A stretch of 64,000 nucleotides of DNA from Allobosea sp. LC85. GTDB taxonomy: Bacteria > Pseudomonadota > Alphaproteobacteria > Rhizobiales > Beijerinckiaceae. The notes beneath the pieces are model-generated. The model was given only the letters and a program-made list of their open reading frames with translations, searched no databases and had not been told where the DNA came from. This document shows positions 19,339 to 28,025 of this stretch, piece by piece. A program made the position numbers and the translations under genes. Numbering within the stretch: position 1 is the first letter of the stretch; each line of letters begins with the position of its first letter. The stretch spans positions 62,001-126,000 of the forward strand of contig NZ_JPKG01000007.1 in assembly GCF_000735605.1 (NCBI RefSeq), written 5' to 3'.

Positions 19339-21540
19339 CTAGCCGCCTTCCAGGAGTTCCAGGAGGAAATAGGTTGTCGGCCCCGTCGGAAGGTCGTTCG
19401 AGAGGCGGAATGAAACCGGACCTGTGCCGCTGGTCATCGGCGGTCTCACCGTTCCATCGAGGGAGACAGGTGAGACCTGCCATCGCGGCGCTGTTCTGCT
19501 GATCCGCAGATCGACCTGCCCCTTGCGGATCAGGACCGGAAGCCGGCCGAAATCCTCGATCACCTTCTCCTGCCGGTCGCGGAACGTCATGCCGGTATTG
19601 CGGGCATCCGTGGCGAAGATCAGCAGGAAGCGGCTGCCCTTGGCGAGTGAGGCCGGCCTGTCGAGCGAGGCCAGGGCGACGAGGCCATCTCCCTCCGCAG
19701 CTTCGACGCTCATCGTCCCGAGCCTGGCCGGCAGGCTCTGTGAGGAGAAGGCGAGGGCTTCTGTCGCGGGGGTCGAAACGCGCAATTGCCGGTTCGGGCG
19801 GTTCAGGACGATCTCGCCCGTATCGCTCTGGTAGCGTCCCGCCGCAATGTCGGTGGTGTTTCCTTGTGGGAGTGCGCCGCTCTTCTTCAGCCTGTCGATG
19901 ATCGCGGCCGCACGATTGGCGTCGCGGGGCTGAACGACGGCGATCTGTTCGCCGATGCGGTCGGTAGCCTGCAATCCGATCCGCCCGATCAGGGCCAGGT
20001 CCGTCAGATTTTCAGGTTCCCGTGCCTGCATGTCCCGGCCCAGGTCCTCCTCGCCGCGAACCGCGAACGGGATCGTGATCTGGGAGGTGGAGACATCGCC
20101 GCGCCTGAACAGAAGTGCGGAAAGGGTCTCGCCCGCGCGGGCCACCGGATCGAGTGCGATCGCGTAGGGCAGCATGGCCCGCTTGTGCGGATAGGGCTCG
20201 CCATAGGCGAGGATGATCGGGCCGTGGGCGTGCCGGCAGAGCACGTCCCAGCCCTGCAGCGCGGCATAGGCCGGAAAGACCAGCCCGCCCTCGTAGCGAT
20301 AGCGGTTCCAGAACAGGTGATCGTATTCGCTGACGACGAAGGGCTTTCCGAGCCAGCGCGCCGCCGCGATCATGCGCATGGCATTGGCGCCGTCGGCGAC
20401 GGAACTCTGCTGGAGCAGCTTGCTGCCGGGCGCGTAGCCCCCGATCCAGTCGTGATAGGTGTTCATCGTCACGGCTTCGAGGCCGCGGCGGCTGAGGGCG
20501 GTCTGGATCGTCGGCCAGTTGTTGTAGGTGCTGATCAGGCCCCTGTAGCCAAGCGCGCGAAGCGCCTGGCTTATCTTTGCCGCGGATTCGGTCTCGACCT
20601 CAGTAAAGAAAGCCTGCAGGTCGCGCATGCGCGCGCTGTCGGCGTAACGGTCGCCGGGCAGTGCGATCGAGCCATTCTCCAGGCGCTCGGTCCAGCCGAG
20701 ACCGCCCCAGGCCTTTGAAAGAGCGGCCGTCGACACATAGCGCTTCGCCAGCCAACGATTGAAGGGGGCCGCGAGCATCGCGTCGTAGGGTGGTTTGCCG
20801 GGGCGATCGTGCACGACGCCGTCGAACTCTATGCCGTTCTCATTGGCCAGGATGACCAGCGCCAGCGCGTCATCGTCGATCGGGGCGACGCCGGTATGGG
20901 GATTGACGCGCGCGAGAAATTTCTCAGTGAAGGTCTTCCAATGGACGAAAGCGGCGTCATCGAGATGCAGCGCAAGCTTGAGGTTGCCGGCCGGGTCCCA
21001 GCGGTCGTCATAGCCGCCATAGGCGCCGCGCCACGAGGTCATCCCGTCAATGATCCAGTAGATGCCGTTCCGCTTCAGCGCGGCGAGCAGATAATGGACG
21101 CGGTCGAGCGTGTTGGGGTCGAAATCGAAATCCCTGCCGCGGCCGGACATCAGCGACGCATCAAGGAAGGTCAGCCGTGCGATGTTGTAGCCGTGGCGCG
21201 CGAGTTGCTGCGCGTAGCGGTCGGCTCCGGCGCGATCAGGGAAGCCGCCCGAGGCCGGGCTCCAGGCGAGCGAGGCGCAGAACAGGCGCGCCGGCTGCTC
21301 AGGCGCGTGGGCGAAGGCGAGACGGCCGTCTTGCCGCGCCACCACGCGTTGACCTGCGCCCATGGTGCTCCTCGGCCCGATGGCCCGGTTGGGCAGCAGC
21401 GCGGAGAAGTCGAGCGGGCTGCCGGGGCGGATCTCCAGCGACACCTCGCGAACCGGCAGCCATTGGTCAGAGGCGACGGCGCACGGCGCGGTGGCGCTCA
21501 GCGCCAGCAGCGTGGCCAGTGAGGAAAGCAGTCTTTTCAT
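19339..21540 (-). CDS. Secreted glycoside hydrolase (clan GH-A-like)
   Basis: A 733-residue protein with a signal peptide (KRLLSSLATLLALSATAPCA, residues 2-21). A TIM-barrel-like region covers about 75-450: YNIARLTFLDASL, GIYWIIDGMTSW, an acid/base candidate in ALVILANENGIEF (Asn-Glu) and a nucleophile candidate in KPFVVSEYDHLFWN. A C-terminal beta-rich region of about 250 residues follows. Sub-family (GH5-, GH39- or GH42-like) cannot be settled by eye. Export plus position at one end of the polysaccharide genes suggests trimming or degrading the polymer. The ATG at 21540 has AGGGGGG upstream. Confidence 0.85.
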   Translation of the reverse strand: MKRLLSSLATLLALSATAPCAVASDQWLPVREVSLEIRPGSPLDFSALLPNRAIGPRSTMGAGQRVVARQDGRLAFAHAPEQPARLFCASLAWSPASGGFPDRAGADRYAQQLARHGYNIARLTFLDASLMSGRGRDFDFDPNTLDRVHYLLAALKRNGIYWIIDGMTSWRGAYGGYDDRWDPAGNLKLALHLDDAAFVHWKTFTEKFLARVNPHTGVAPIDDDALALVILANENGIEFDGVVHDRPGKPPYDAMLAAPFNRWLAKRYVSTAALSKAWGGLGWTERLENGSIALPGDRYADSARMRDLQAFFTEVETESAAKISQALRALGYRGLISTYNNWPTIQTALSRRGLEAVTMNTYHDWIGGYAPGSKLLQQSSVADGANAMRMIAAARWLGKPFVVSEYDHLFWNRYRYEGGLVFPAYAALQGWDVLCRHAHGPIILAYGEPYPHKRAMLPYAIALDPVARAGETLSALLFRRGDVSTSQITIPFAVRGEEDLGRDMQAREPENLTDLALIGRIGLQATDRIGEQIAVVQPRDANRAAAIIDRLKKSGALPQGNTTDIAAGRYQSDTGEIVLNRPNRQLRVSTPATEALAFSSQSLPARLGTMSVEAAEGDGLVALASLDRPASLAKGSRFLLIFATDARNTGMTFRDRQEKVIEDFGRLPVLIRKGQVDLRISRTAPRWQVSPVSLDGTVRPPMTSGTGPVSFRLSNDLPTGPTTYFLLELLEGG

Positions 21541-21587
21541 TCCGGCGCGCCCCCCTTTTCGGCGATCGCTGGACGATTGTTGCGCAT

Positions 21588-22271
21588 TCAGGGCCGCGAC
21601 GGGCCGTGCAGGGTGTAGGATTTGGTGAGGCCGGCGATCTTCTCCCGAACCAGGTTCGCCTCGGGCGCATAGGAGCGGAATTCCTTCAGCGTCAGAATCT
21701 GAATCTCCTCGAAATACTCCCGGATGTGCTCCTCGGACGGCTTGGACAGGAAACGCCACGGCGACAGCCTGACGGCATGGCGGGCGAGCGAGCGCGGCAG
21801 CCAGTGGAGGGCAGGGCAGAAGAAGTGCGGCTCGATGGGGAATACGAAGGCCGGTGTCTGGATGAAGTAGTAGTTCGAGACGCGGTTGATCTCGCGCACG
21901 AGATTGGCTCGCTTGGCCGGCGGCACGTGTTCGATCACCGAGTTGCAGACCGCCACGTCGAACGACTTGTCCTCGAAGGGAAGGCGGTCGCCGTCATAGA
22001 CGATGACCTTGACGTCGCCGAACGTGCCGGTGAACGAGCGCGCCTGACCGTCGTCGCGAATGTTGACCAGCGTCAGGTCCTTGGGAACATCGACAGGGTC
22101 GAGCTTTTCCCAGAAATGCCGCGAGCCGCCGACGTCGCAGATCTTGAGCGAGGTGAATTCGGGGATGGTCTCGCGAAACAAGCCGCCGCGCTTCCTCCGG
22201 AAATATTCCGACGAGGAATGCACGATCCGGTCCCAGAGCGAAACGGTCTTCTCCGCAGTGTCGTCGGTCAT
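21588..22271 (-). CDS. SAM-dependent class I methyltransferase
   Basis: A 227-residue soluble protein. Motif I is LKICDVGGSRHFWEKL, the acidic motif is VKVIVYDGDRLPFEDKSFD, and motif IV is VAVCNSVIEHVPPAKR, as in Methyltransf_11. A CAGGAAAG sits upstream of the ATG at 22271. It lies between the glycoside hydrolase and a GT2 gene, so methylation of a sugar residue or of a lipid-linked intermediate is the likely role; the substrate is unknown. Confidence 0.88.
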   Translation of the reverse strand: MTDDTAEKTVSLWDRIVHSSSEYFRRKRGGLFRETIPEFTSLKICDVGGSRHFWEKLDPVDVPKDLTLVNIRDDGQARSFTGTFGDVKVIVYDGDRLPFEDKSFDVAVCNSVIEHVPPAKRANLVREINRVSNYYFIQTPAFVFPIEPHFFCPALHWLPRSLARHAVRLSPWRFLSKPSEEHIREYFEEIQILTLKEFRSYAPEANLVREKIAGLTKSYTLHGPSRP

Positions 22272-22313
22272 GAAGGGAGCTTTCCTGAGGTGTTCGTAGC
22301 TCGGTTGCGCCCG

Positions 22314-23324
22314 CTAGGCGGCCGTTCTCGCCGGTTCATGGATGATGCGGCTTTCGATGGGTGCGGCAGGTGGCTGCCGCCGCCGCAGGAAGCCCACAGG
22401 CAGCGCCGCGGCATGGAAGAACCAGGCGATGACGATATAGAGACCCATGCCCAGCCCGCCCTTGCGAAGGCTCATCAGCCCCACGATGCCGGCAAAGAGG
22501 GCGAGGACCAGCCCGAGAGCCAGCGCCTTGTCGGGAAGAAACAGCAGTATCGCGATGGAGAGCCCCCACCAGAGATAGACCGCGCTCCATAGCTTGAGCT
22601 CGGGGAGCTCGCGCAGGAGTTGGAAGAAATAGGGCTTGCCGAGCGATGCGCGCAGCAATTCGCCGACGCCGTGCAGATACTTGTTCTTCCAGCGCCTCGT
22701 CAGGAGCCGGTAGGAATTGAGCGTATGGCCGAAATGCTCGACGAAGCGCCGGTCGAGCCGATGCAGTTTCCATCCACCGCTCCTCAGGCGGATGCCGAGA
22801 TCGATCTCTTCATGGCCATGCAGATTGCGGTCCGAGAGATAGCCGGCCTGCTCGATCGCGCTGCGCCGGTAGAGCCCGCCACCATTCATCCGGTCGATCG
22901 GGCCGGTTCGGCTCTCGGGCCCATTGCGCTGTACCCGTCTGGCATATTCGAGATTGGAGACCTGCATTTCCTCGACATGTCCGGTGACGCCGGCCACGGC
23001 AGGGTTCTCGATGAGAAAATGGACGGCAGCATCGAGAAAGCCGGGGTCGACCAGCATGTCGCCGTCGATCAGGCAGATGTACTCGTGGCGGGAATGCTGG
23101 AAGCCGAGTTGCGGCCCGATCCCGCAACTCGGACGCGCCGGCGGAACGATCTGGGCAATCACCACCGGGTAGCCCGAAGCGATCTCGATGGTGCGGTCGG
23201 ACGAGCCGCTATCGGCGATGATCACCTCGCCCTGCAGGGCGGCAAGCGCCGCCAGGGCGCTCTCGATCGTCGCGGCGATGCGCTTCTCTTCGTTCAGGGT
23301 CTTGATGATGATGGAAACGGCCAA
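22314..23324 (-). CDS. Family 2 glycosyltransferase, membrane-anchored
   Basis: A 336-residue GT-A enzyme. AVSIIIKTLNEEKRI opens the domain; GEVIIADSGSSDRTIEI and YICLIDGDMLV (DxD-like) bind the nucleotide sugar; GHEEIDLGIRLRSGGW is the ED acceptor motif. Two or three hydrophobic segments lie at about 240-310. I chose the TTG at 23324 because GGAGG lies 5 nt upstream; the longer frame would run into the upstream gene. It probably adds one sugar to the lipid-linked repeat unit at the inner face of the inner membrane. Confidence 0.88.
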   Translation of the reverse strand: MAVSIIIKTLNEEKRIAATIESALAALAALQGEVIIADSGSSDRTIEIASGYPVVIAQIVPPARPSCGIGPQLGFQHSRHEYICLIDGDMLVDPGFLDAAVHFLIENPAVAGVTGHVEEMQVSNLEYARRVQRNGPESRTGPIDRMNGGGLYRRSAIEQAGYLSDRNLHGHEEIDLGIRLRSGGWKLHRLDRRFVEHFGHTLNSYRLLTRRWKNKYLHGVGELLRASLGKPYFFQLLRELPELKLWSAVYLWWGLSIAILLFLPDKALALGLVLALFAGIVGLMSLRKGGLGMGLYIVIAWFFHAAALPVGFLRRRQPPAAPIESRIIHEPARTAA

Positions 23325-23361
23325 TCGGGCCTCCAGTATCAGTATGGTCGGTGCCGCGACG

Positions 23362-24519
23362 TCAGAAATCCGTGAGCAGCCTGCTCCAGCTTTCCGATGC
23401 AAGCCCGCCGATATAGATCTCGTTGCGTAATGCGGCGTCCTTGATCTCGGCATGGCGTGTGACCATGCAGAAATAGCCGCGGTGCTTGAATGACAGCCAG
23501 CGCTGCCGCGATATCGCGTTCATCAGGAAAGGCTGCGCTATCCCGCTCGCCTGGGCATAACCCTCCCTGTCCAGGTGCGAGAACATCTGGCCTGTGACGT
23601 CAAACTCGTGGCCGGCGGCGCACAGGACGTTCAGAACAGTGGCTTCCCGGCCTTTCCTGCCAAAGAAGAGGAATGCCCCGATCACGCTGCCGTCCTCGGC
23701 GATCACCGTCCGGTATTGCAGGGAGCCGAGGCTCTGGTTCAGCGAGGCGACGCTGACGAGCCAGTCGAATTCGGGCTTTGACCAGGTCGGACGGATCGGA
23801 AAGCGTTCCATCATTGCGCCGGCGCAGCGGAAGAACTCCTCCGGGCTGGCCCTGTTCGTCCGGCACCCCGCTGCTGCGACCGGGACCAGCGATGGCCTTT
23901 GCCGGCGCAGCAGGCCATCGAACCAGCCGAGAAGGCCGAGGACGCCACGGGAGTGCGACAGCGGCAGGTAGCGGCCGCACGCGATGGCTCCGGCGGCGAG
24001 CGGCCGGAATGAACGCTGCCATTCGAGGCTCTGGATCGGCAGAACCGCACCGCCCCCCGCAACCCAGTGATCGGCGCTGACCGGGGAGGAGTTGTCGGAG
24101 AAGCACAGATCCTGCCGGGTCGCGCGCATCTGGCGGGCAAGACGCGCCGCTCCTGCCGCGCCGTCCTTCCCGTCCGCCATGAAGGCGCAGAGAAGCTTGG
24201 CGATGATCGGGCGGCCGTGGACGGTGAACTCCATGGGGACGGCGAGGATGGCGCTGGCAACGTCGCCTGAACCGCCCTCATAGACGATGCTGCCATGCTC
24301 CGGCCGGTAATGCGGGCTGCCGAAGAAGACCGTCTCGAGATAACCTTCCAGATCAGGCGCCACCTCGCCCTTTCGGTCACGGAAGGCTTTGCTGAACAGC
24401 CGCGCAACGGTGGGAATGTCGCGCTTCGTCATCGGACGCACGCCACAGGTGCGCGGAGGGCTCTCGGCGCCAATGGTCGCGGGGGACGGGCTCAGATCCC
24501 GTTGCAGGTCAGCGTCCAT
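23362..24519 (-). CDS. GNAT-like acyltransferase, paralog A
   Basis: A 385-residue protein. An N-terminal GNAT-like region (PMTKRDIPTVARLFSKAFRD, then GDVASAILAVPMEF) is followed by a second half that may be another GNAT fold (GSVIGAFLFFGRKGREATVL). It is clearly related to the gene at 26764: both open with DIPxVxxLFxxxFRDR and close with GGLASESWSRL / NGLAGEHWNRL. The start at 24519 overlaps the flippase stop by 11 bp, so it is in one operon with it. Acyl or aminoacyl transfer to a sugar is a reasonable guess; no substrate is shown. Confidence 0.75.
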   Translation of the reverse strand: MDADLQRDLSPSPATIGAESPPRTCGVRPMTKRDIPTVARLFSKAFRDRKGEVAPDLEGYLETVFFGSPHYRPEHGSIVYEGGSGDVASAILAVPMEFTVHGRPIIAKLLCAFMADGKDGAAGAARLARQMRATRQDLCFSDNSSPVSADHWVAGGGAVLPIQSLEWQRSFRPLAAGAIACGRYLPLSHSRGVLGLLGWFDGLLRRQRPSLVPVAAAGCRTNRASPEEFFRCAGAMMERFPIRPTWSKPEFDWLVSVASLNQSLGSLQYRTVIAEDGSVIGAFLFFGRKGREATVLNVLCAAGHEFDVTGQMFSHLDREGYAQASGIAQPFLMNAISRQRWLSFKHRGYFCMVTRHAEIKDAALRNEIYIGGLASESWSRLLTDF

Positions 24520-25831
24520 GCGCGATTCCCGCCGCGAGGCCTTGCTTGCGCGCCTCTTCCCTGTCCCTGTTCACGACATGCAGGAGCGCGCTCCAGGCCG
24601 CGGCCACCATGGCGACCTCGATGACATAGAAAGAAACGAAGGTGCCGGTTGGTGGCGCATACCAGGTCGCACAGGCGGCAACCGCGGCGCCGATGATGCT
24701 GCCAAGCCCCATGACGGCGGCGCGGATCGGCTGATGGCCCGATGCTCCGAGCGCTTCCACCGCCACGGACCACATCGCCAGCGGAATCACCACCCAGCAC
24801 AGAATCCTGATGAACGAGACGAGCGACACGTAATCCCTTCCGAACAGATAGGGCAGGACCGGCGCCAGAATGAAGACGGCGACCGCGGCTGCGATGCTGA
24901 TCGCGGTGGCTGCAACGAGAACCTTCCTGACGCGGGGCAGGGCATGCTGCAGGCCGGCGGCCGTCGCCTTGGCCGAGCCGGGGTAGACCAGGCGATTGAG
25001 CGCCTCGACCGAGAGATAGCTGCTCTCCAGCATCCGTCGTGCGACGCTGTAGCTCGCGACGATTTCGGCTGTCGCGACAAGGCTGAGCACGAGCAGATCG
25101 GCATTCTGCCGGACCGCCCGCAGGATGAAGGGAATGCTGAAATAGAGCCCGAGCGGTAATTCTTCCCGCACGATCCGGTATTTTGGCTGGCCCAGCCCCC
25201 GGATGGCGTGCCGGCATGCCAGTGCAACGAGCACATGGCAGGCGAACTGCCACAGCGCCCAGGTCGCGACCGTGGAAACACCGAAGACGATGCAGGCAAG
25301 GCAGGCAGCGATCGTCCGTGCCATGGCAAAGCCGACCACGACGGTGTTGGCCGAGCCGAAATCGGAATGGGCGATGAAGATCTGCTCGGCCAGCACGATG
25401 ATACGAACCAGCATGATGTTCGTGACGAGCATCAGGGTGATCACCGCGACATTCGTCGCCGGATCGCTGGAGAGCGTGAAGAAGAAGGGCAGAACCACTG
25501 CGCCCAGGAGAACCAGAAGGATACCGCTGGCAGCTGTCAGGATGATGTTGTGCCCGAGCATGTCCGGATAGAGCGCCCGGTCACGCGCCACGCGGCGAAC
25601 CAGGCACTCCATGGCGCCGAGCCCGCACATATGGACCGCGATATTCGAGATCGCGGTGATGGCGACGAAAAGGCTGAACTCATGGACGCCGAGCCAGCGG
25701 GCCAGGATGGCGAAGGTCAGAAGTTGTGCGGCGGAGCTGATGACGAGGCTGCCGCCGGACGCGGCATAGGACATGAGCATAGGCAGAAATGCTCTGCGGC
25801 TGCTCGATCCTTTCGCGTTATCCGAAGCCAT
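24509..25831 (-). CDS. Polysaccharide flippase (Wzx/MurJ-type, MOP superfamily)
   Basis: A 440-residue integral membrane protein with about twelve hydrophobic segments, beginning SYAASGGSLVISSAAQLLTF and including GLGAMECLVRRVARDR, typical of polysaccharide_synt exporters. It would move lipid-linked repeat units across the inner membrane for Wzy polymerisation. The ATG at 25831 (MASDNAKGSSSRRAFLPML) is preferred; the frame is open 25 codons further. The C-terminal end overlaps the next gene by 11 bp. Confidence 0.88.
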   Translation of the reverse strand: MASDNAKGSSSRRAFLPMLMSYAASGGSLVISSAAQLLTFAILARWLGVHEFSLFVAITAISNIAVHMCGLGAMECLVRRVARDRALYPDMLGHNIILTAASGILLVLLGAVVLPFFFTLSSDPATNVAVITLMLVTNIMLVRIIVLAEQIFIAHSDFGSANTVVVGFAMARTIAACLACIVFGVSTVATWALWQFACHVLVALACRHAIRGLGQPKYRIVREELPLGLYFSIPFILRAVRQNADLLVLSLVATAEIVASYSVARRMLESSYLSVEALNRLVYPGSAKATAAGLQHALPRVRKVLVAATAISIAAAVAVFILAPVLPYLFGRDYVSLVSFIRILCWVVIPLAMWSVAVEALGASGHQPIRAAVMGLGSIIGAAVAACATWYAPPTGTFVSFYVIEVAMVAAAWSALLHVVNRDREEARKQGLAAGIAHGR

Positions 25832-26020
25832 CCGGTCCTGCCTTTGACAACAACCGAGATAGCGGCACTCGGTGGCGTCCACCATCGACAATACGGCCAG
25901 TAACACGCAGAAATGATTGTGCGGTTAACACCGCCTGATCGCTGCATTTCAGCGTCCGTTTACCTGAAGGCCATAGTTTTGCGCGGATGAACAAGGCGCT
26001 CAGCAAGGGAAGGGGCGTTC

Positions 26021-26767
26021 ATGCCGCACACAGCGTTGGATCTCGACGGCAAGCCTCGGCCCGGCCTGCATCGCTTCATGGGCGTGAGCCTGGAGCTGGC
26101 GCCCGATGTTCTCGTGCCGCGCCAGGAAACGGAGCTCCTCGGCCAGAGTGCAGCCGCGATCCTGCGTGATCGCCAGTCCGAGATTGCCGGTGTCGCGGGC
26201 CCGGTGGTGATCGACATGTGCTGCGGCTCCGGCAATCTCGGACTGGCGATCGCAGCCGAAATTCCGTCGGCGCGGGTCTGGGCTGCCGATCTGACCGACA
26301 GCACCGTCGCGCTCGCACGTCGAAATGCGGAGCGCCTGGCTCTTCAGCATCGCGTCACGATCCGGCAGGGGGACCTGTTCGCTGCGTTCGCGGAAGACGG
26401 GTTGGAGGGGGGCGTCGACCTGATCGTCTGCAATCCGCCCTATATCTCCACCTCGCGCCTCGAAGGGGAAAGCGCCCATTTGCTCGCGGCCGAACCGCGC
26501 GAAGCCTTTGACGGCGGACCCTATGGCATCTCGATCCACCAGCGGGTGATCCGGGACACCGTAGCCTTTCTCAAGCCGGGCGGCTGGCTGCTGTTCGAGT
26601 TCGGCGAGGGCCAGGATCGGCAAGCGGCTGCGCTCATCGCTCGGACCAAAGCTTATGAACCCGTGACCTTCGCCTCGAATGAGGCCGGTACACCGCGGGT
26701 CGCCCTTGTTCGCAAGCTCCCGGAGTTCGGACAGGCATCGACCGAAGCGACAGGTCGCCCGGCATGA
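26021..26767 (+). CDS. PrmC/HemK-like methyltransferase
   Basis: A 248-residue protein. VLVPRQETELLGQ and the substrate-binding motif VCNPPYIS are those of N5-glutamine methyltransferases, and VVIDMCCGSGNLGLAIA is the SAM-binding loop. It lacks the N-terminal helical domain of true PrmC, so release factors are unlikely substrates. It overlaps the downstream GNAT-like gene by 4 bp (ATGA). The pair runs against both neighbouring groups, inside the polysaccharide locus, so methylation of a polymer decoration or of its carrier is a possible role. Confidence 0.85.
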   Translation: MPHTALDLDGKPRPGLHRFMGVSLELAPDVLVPRQETELLGQSAAAILRDRQSEIAGVAGPVVIDMCCGSGNLGLAIAAEIPSARVWAADLTDSTVALARRNAERLALQHRVTIRQGDLFAAFAEDGLEGGVDLIVCNPPYISTSRLEGESAHLLAAEPREAFDGGPYGISIHQRVIRDTVAFLKPGGWLLFEFGEGQDRQAAALIARTKAYEPVTFASNEAGTPRVALVRKLPEFGQASTEATGRPA

Positions 26768-27879
26768 GCGAGATCCGCCCGCTGGGCGCCGCCGATATCC
26801 CGGCGGTTACGGGGCTCTTTCAAAGGATATTCCGGGATCGCGGCGTGCCTCCTCCGCCCGCGCTCGCCACATATCTGCGCCGACACTATCTCGAAGCTCC
26901 GGGTTGCGATCCGGAGATCGCCCCCCTGGTCCATGTTTCGGGTGAGGGCGACATTTCGGGCTTTGTCGGCGTCAACGTGCTGCCGATGAGCCATGGCGGG
27001 CGCAAGCTGCGCGCGGCAATCTGCGGTTCGCTGATGGTCGAGAGGCGGGCGAGCGACCCGATGGCAGGTGCGCGGCTGCTCAAGACCTTTCTCGCCGGGC
27101 CGCAGGATCTCTCCTTCAGCGAAACCGCCAGCGAGGTCTCCGCGCAGATGTGGACGAGACTGCGCGGGATCGCCCTGCCGCAGTACAGCCTGGACTGGGT
27201 CCGTATCATCCGGCCATCGGCTTTCATGCTCGATCTGGCTGCGAGCCGAAGCGGCGCGGTGCGGTTGCTGAGCTCGCTCTCCAACGGATTGGATCGTTAT
27301 TGGCGCGGCCGGATGCAGGATAACGATCTGCGCTGGTCGGGCGTGCCGGCGAACTGGAGTGTCAAGGGCGGCCTCAAGGTTGCCGAGATCGATCAGTCCG
27401 GCTTTGCAGCCCTCGTTGCTCCACTGACAGAACAGTTCGCGCTGCGTCCGGATTGGTCAGGCCAGCAACTCGCCCACATCATCGCCGAGGCGTCCGAGAA
27501 GCCGGAATATGGCGAGGCCGTGTATGCGTCGGTCACCTCGGCCGGCGGGGCGCCGATCGGCGCCTTTCTGTATCACGCCCAACCGGGACGGATCGCGCGC
27601 GTCCTCCAGATCCTTGCCAGGCCCGGGCAGGCAGGTCCGGTCATCGATTGCCTGATTGGTCACGCGGCCGCGCGCGGCGCTGCGGGACTGCGCGGCCGCA
27701 TTCAGCCTGCCCTGCTGGAAGCCATGCTGGGTCGACGCATCGCCTTTAGCCACATCGCATCGACAGTCGTGCATTCCCCCGATGAGGCGCTCATCCAGGC
27801 CTTCCGCAACGGGCAAGGTTTCCTGAACGGACTGGCGGGCGAGCACTGGAACCGCCTGAACGGCGGCAGCTTCGATTAG
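26764..27879 (+). CDS. GNAT-like acyltransferase, paralog B
   Basis: A 371-residue paralog of the gene at 23362. The N-terminal domain (IRPLGAADIPAVTGLFQRIF, then GDISGFVGVNVLPM) and the second half (GGAPIGAFLYHAQPGRIARV) suggest a tandem GNAT arrangement. It is coupled to the PrmC-like methyltransferase by a 4-bp overlap. The stop TAG (27877-27879) directly abuts repeat copy 2 and may be part of it. No substrate is evident. Confidence 0.75.
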   Translation: MSEIRPLGAADIPAVTGLFQRIFRDRGVPPPPALATYLRRHYLEAPGCDPEIAPLVHVSGEGDISGFVGVNVLPMSHGGRKLRAAICGSLMVERRASDPMAGARLLKTFLAGPQDLSFSETASEVSAQMWTRLRGIALPQYSLDWVRIIRPSAFMLDLAASRSGAVRLLSSLSNGLDRYWRGRMQDNDLRWSGVPANWSVKGGLKVAEIDQSGFAALVAPLTEQFALRPDWSGQQLAHIIAEASEKPEYGEAVYASVTSAGGAPIGAFLYHAQPGRIARVLQILARPGQAGPVIDCLIGHAAARGAAGLRGRIQPALLEAMLGRRIAFSHIASTVVHSPDEALIQAFRNGQGFLNGLAGEHWNRLNGGSFD

Positions 27880-27880
27880 A

Positions 27881-27978
27881 GCATCGGCCCGAAAGGTGGA
27901 TTGCGGTTTTCGGAAAAGCCGATGCAAACACAGAAGGTTAGATCATCTGACCGGGTACGCTATCCGGTCCGATGATTT
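27881..27978 (+). repeat. Two-hairpin dispersed repeat, copy 2
   Basis: Same structure as copy 1: GCATCGGC...GCCGATGC, a GGTTAGATCATC spacer, then a palindrome ending CCGGTCCGATGATTT. It starts 2 bp after the stop of GNAT paralog B and fills most of the space before the converging NadE-like gene, where it may also act as a transcript end. Confidence 0.9.
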
Positions 27979-28025
27979 AACTTTCGCGCATCGGAGACGG
28001 GCAGGCCATCGCCGATGCGCTGGCC

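Noticed and set aside
26021-26767. Housekeeping peptide-chain-release-factor methyltransferase PrmC
   Set aside because: The N-terminal release-factor-binding helical domain is missing, prfA is not adjacent, and the gene is coupled to a GNAT-like gene inside a polysaccharide locus.
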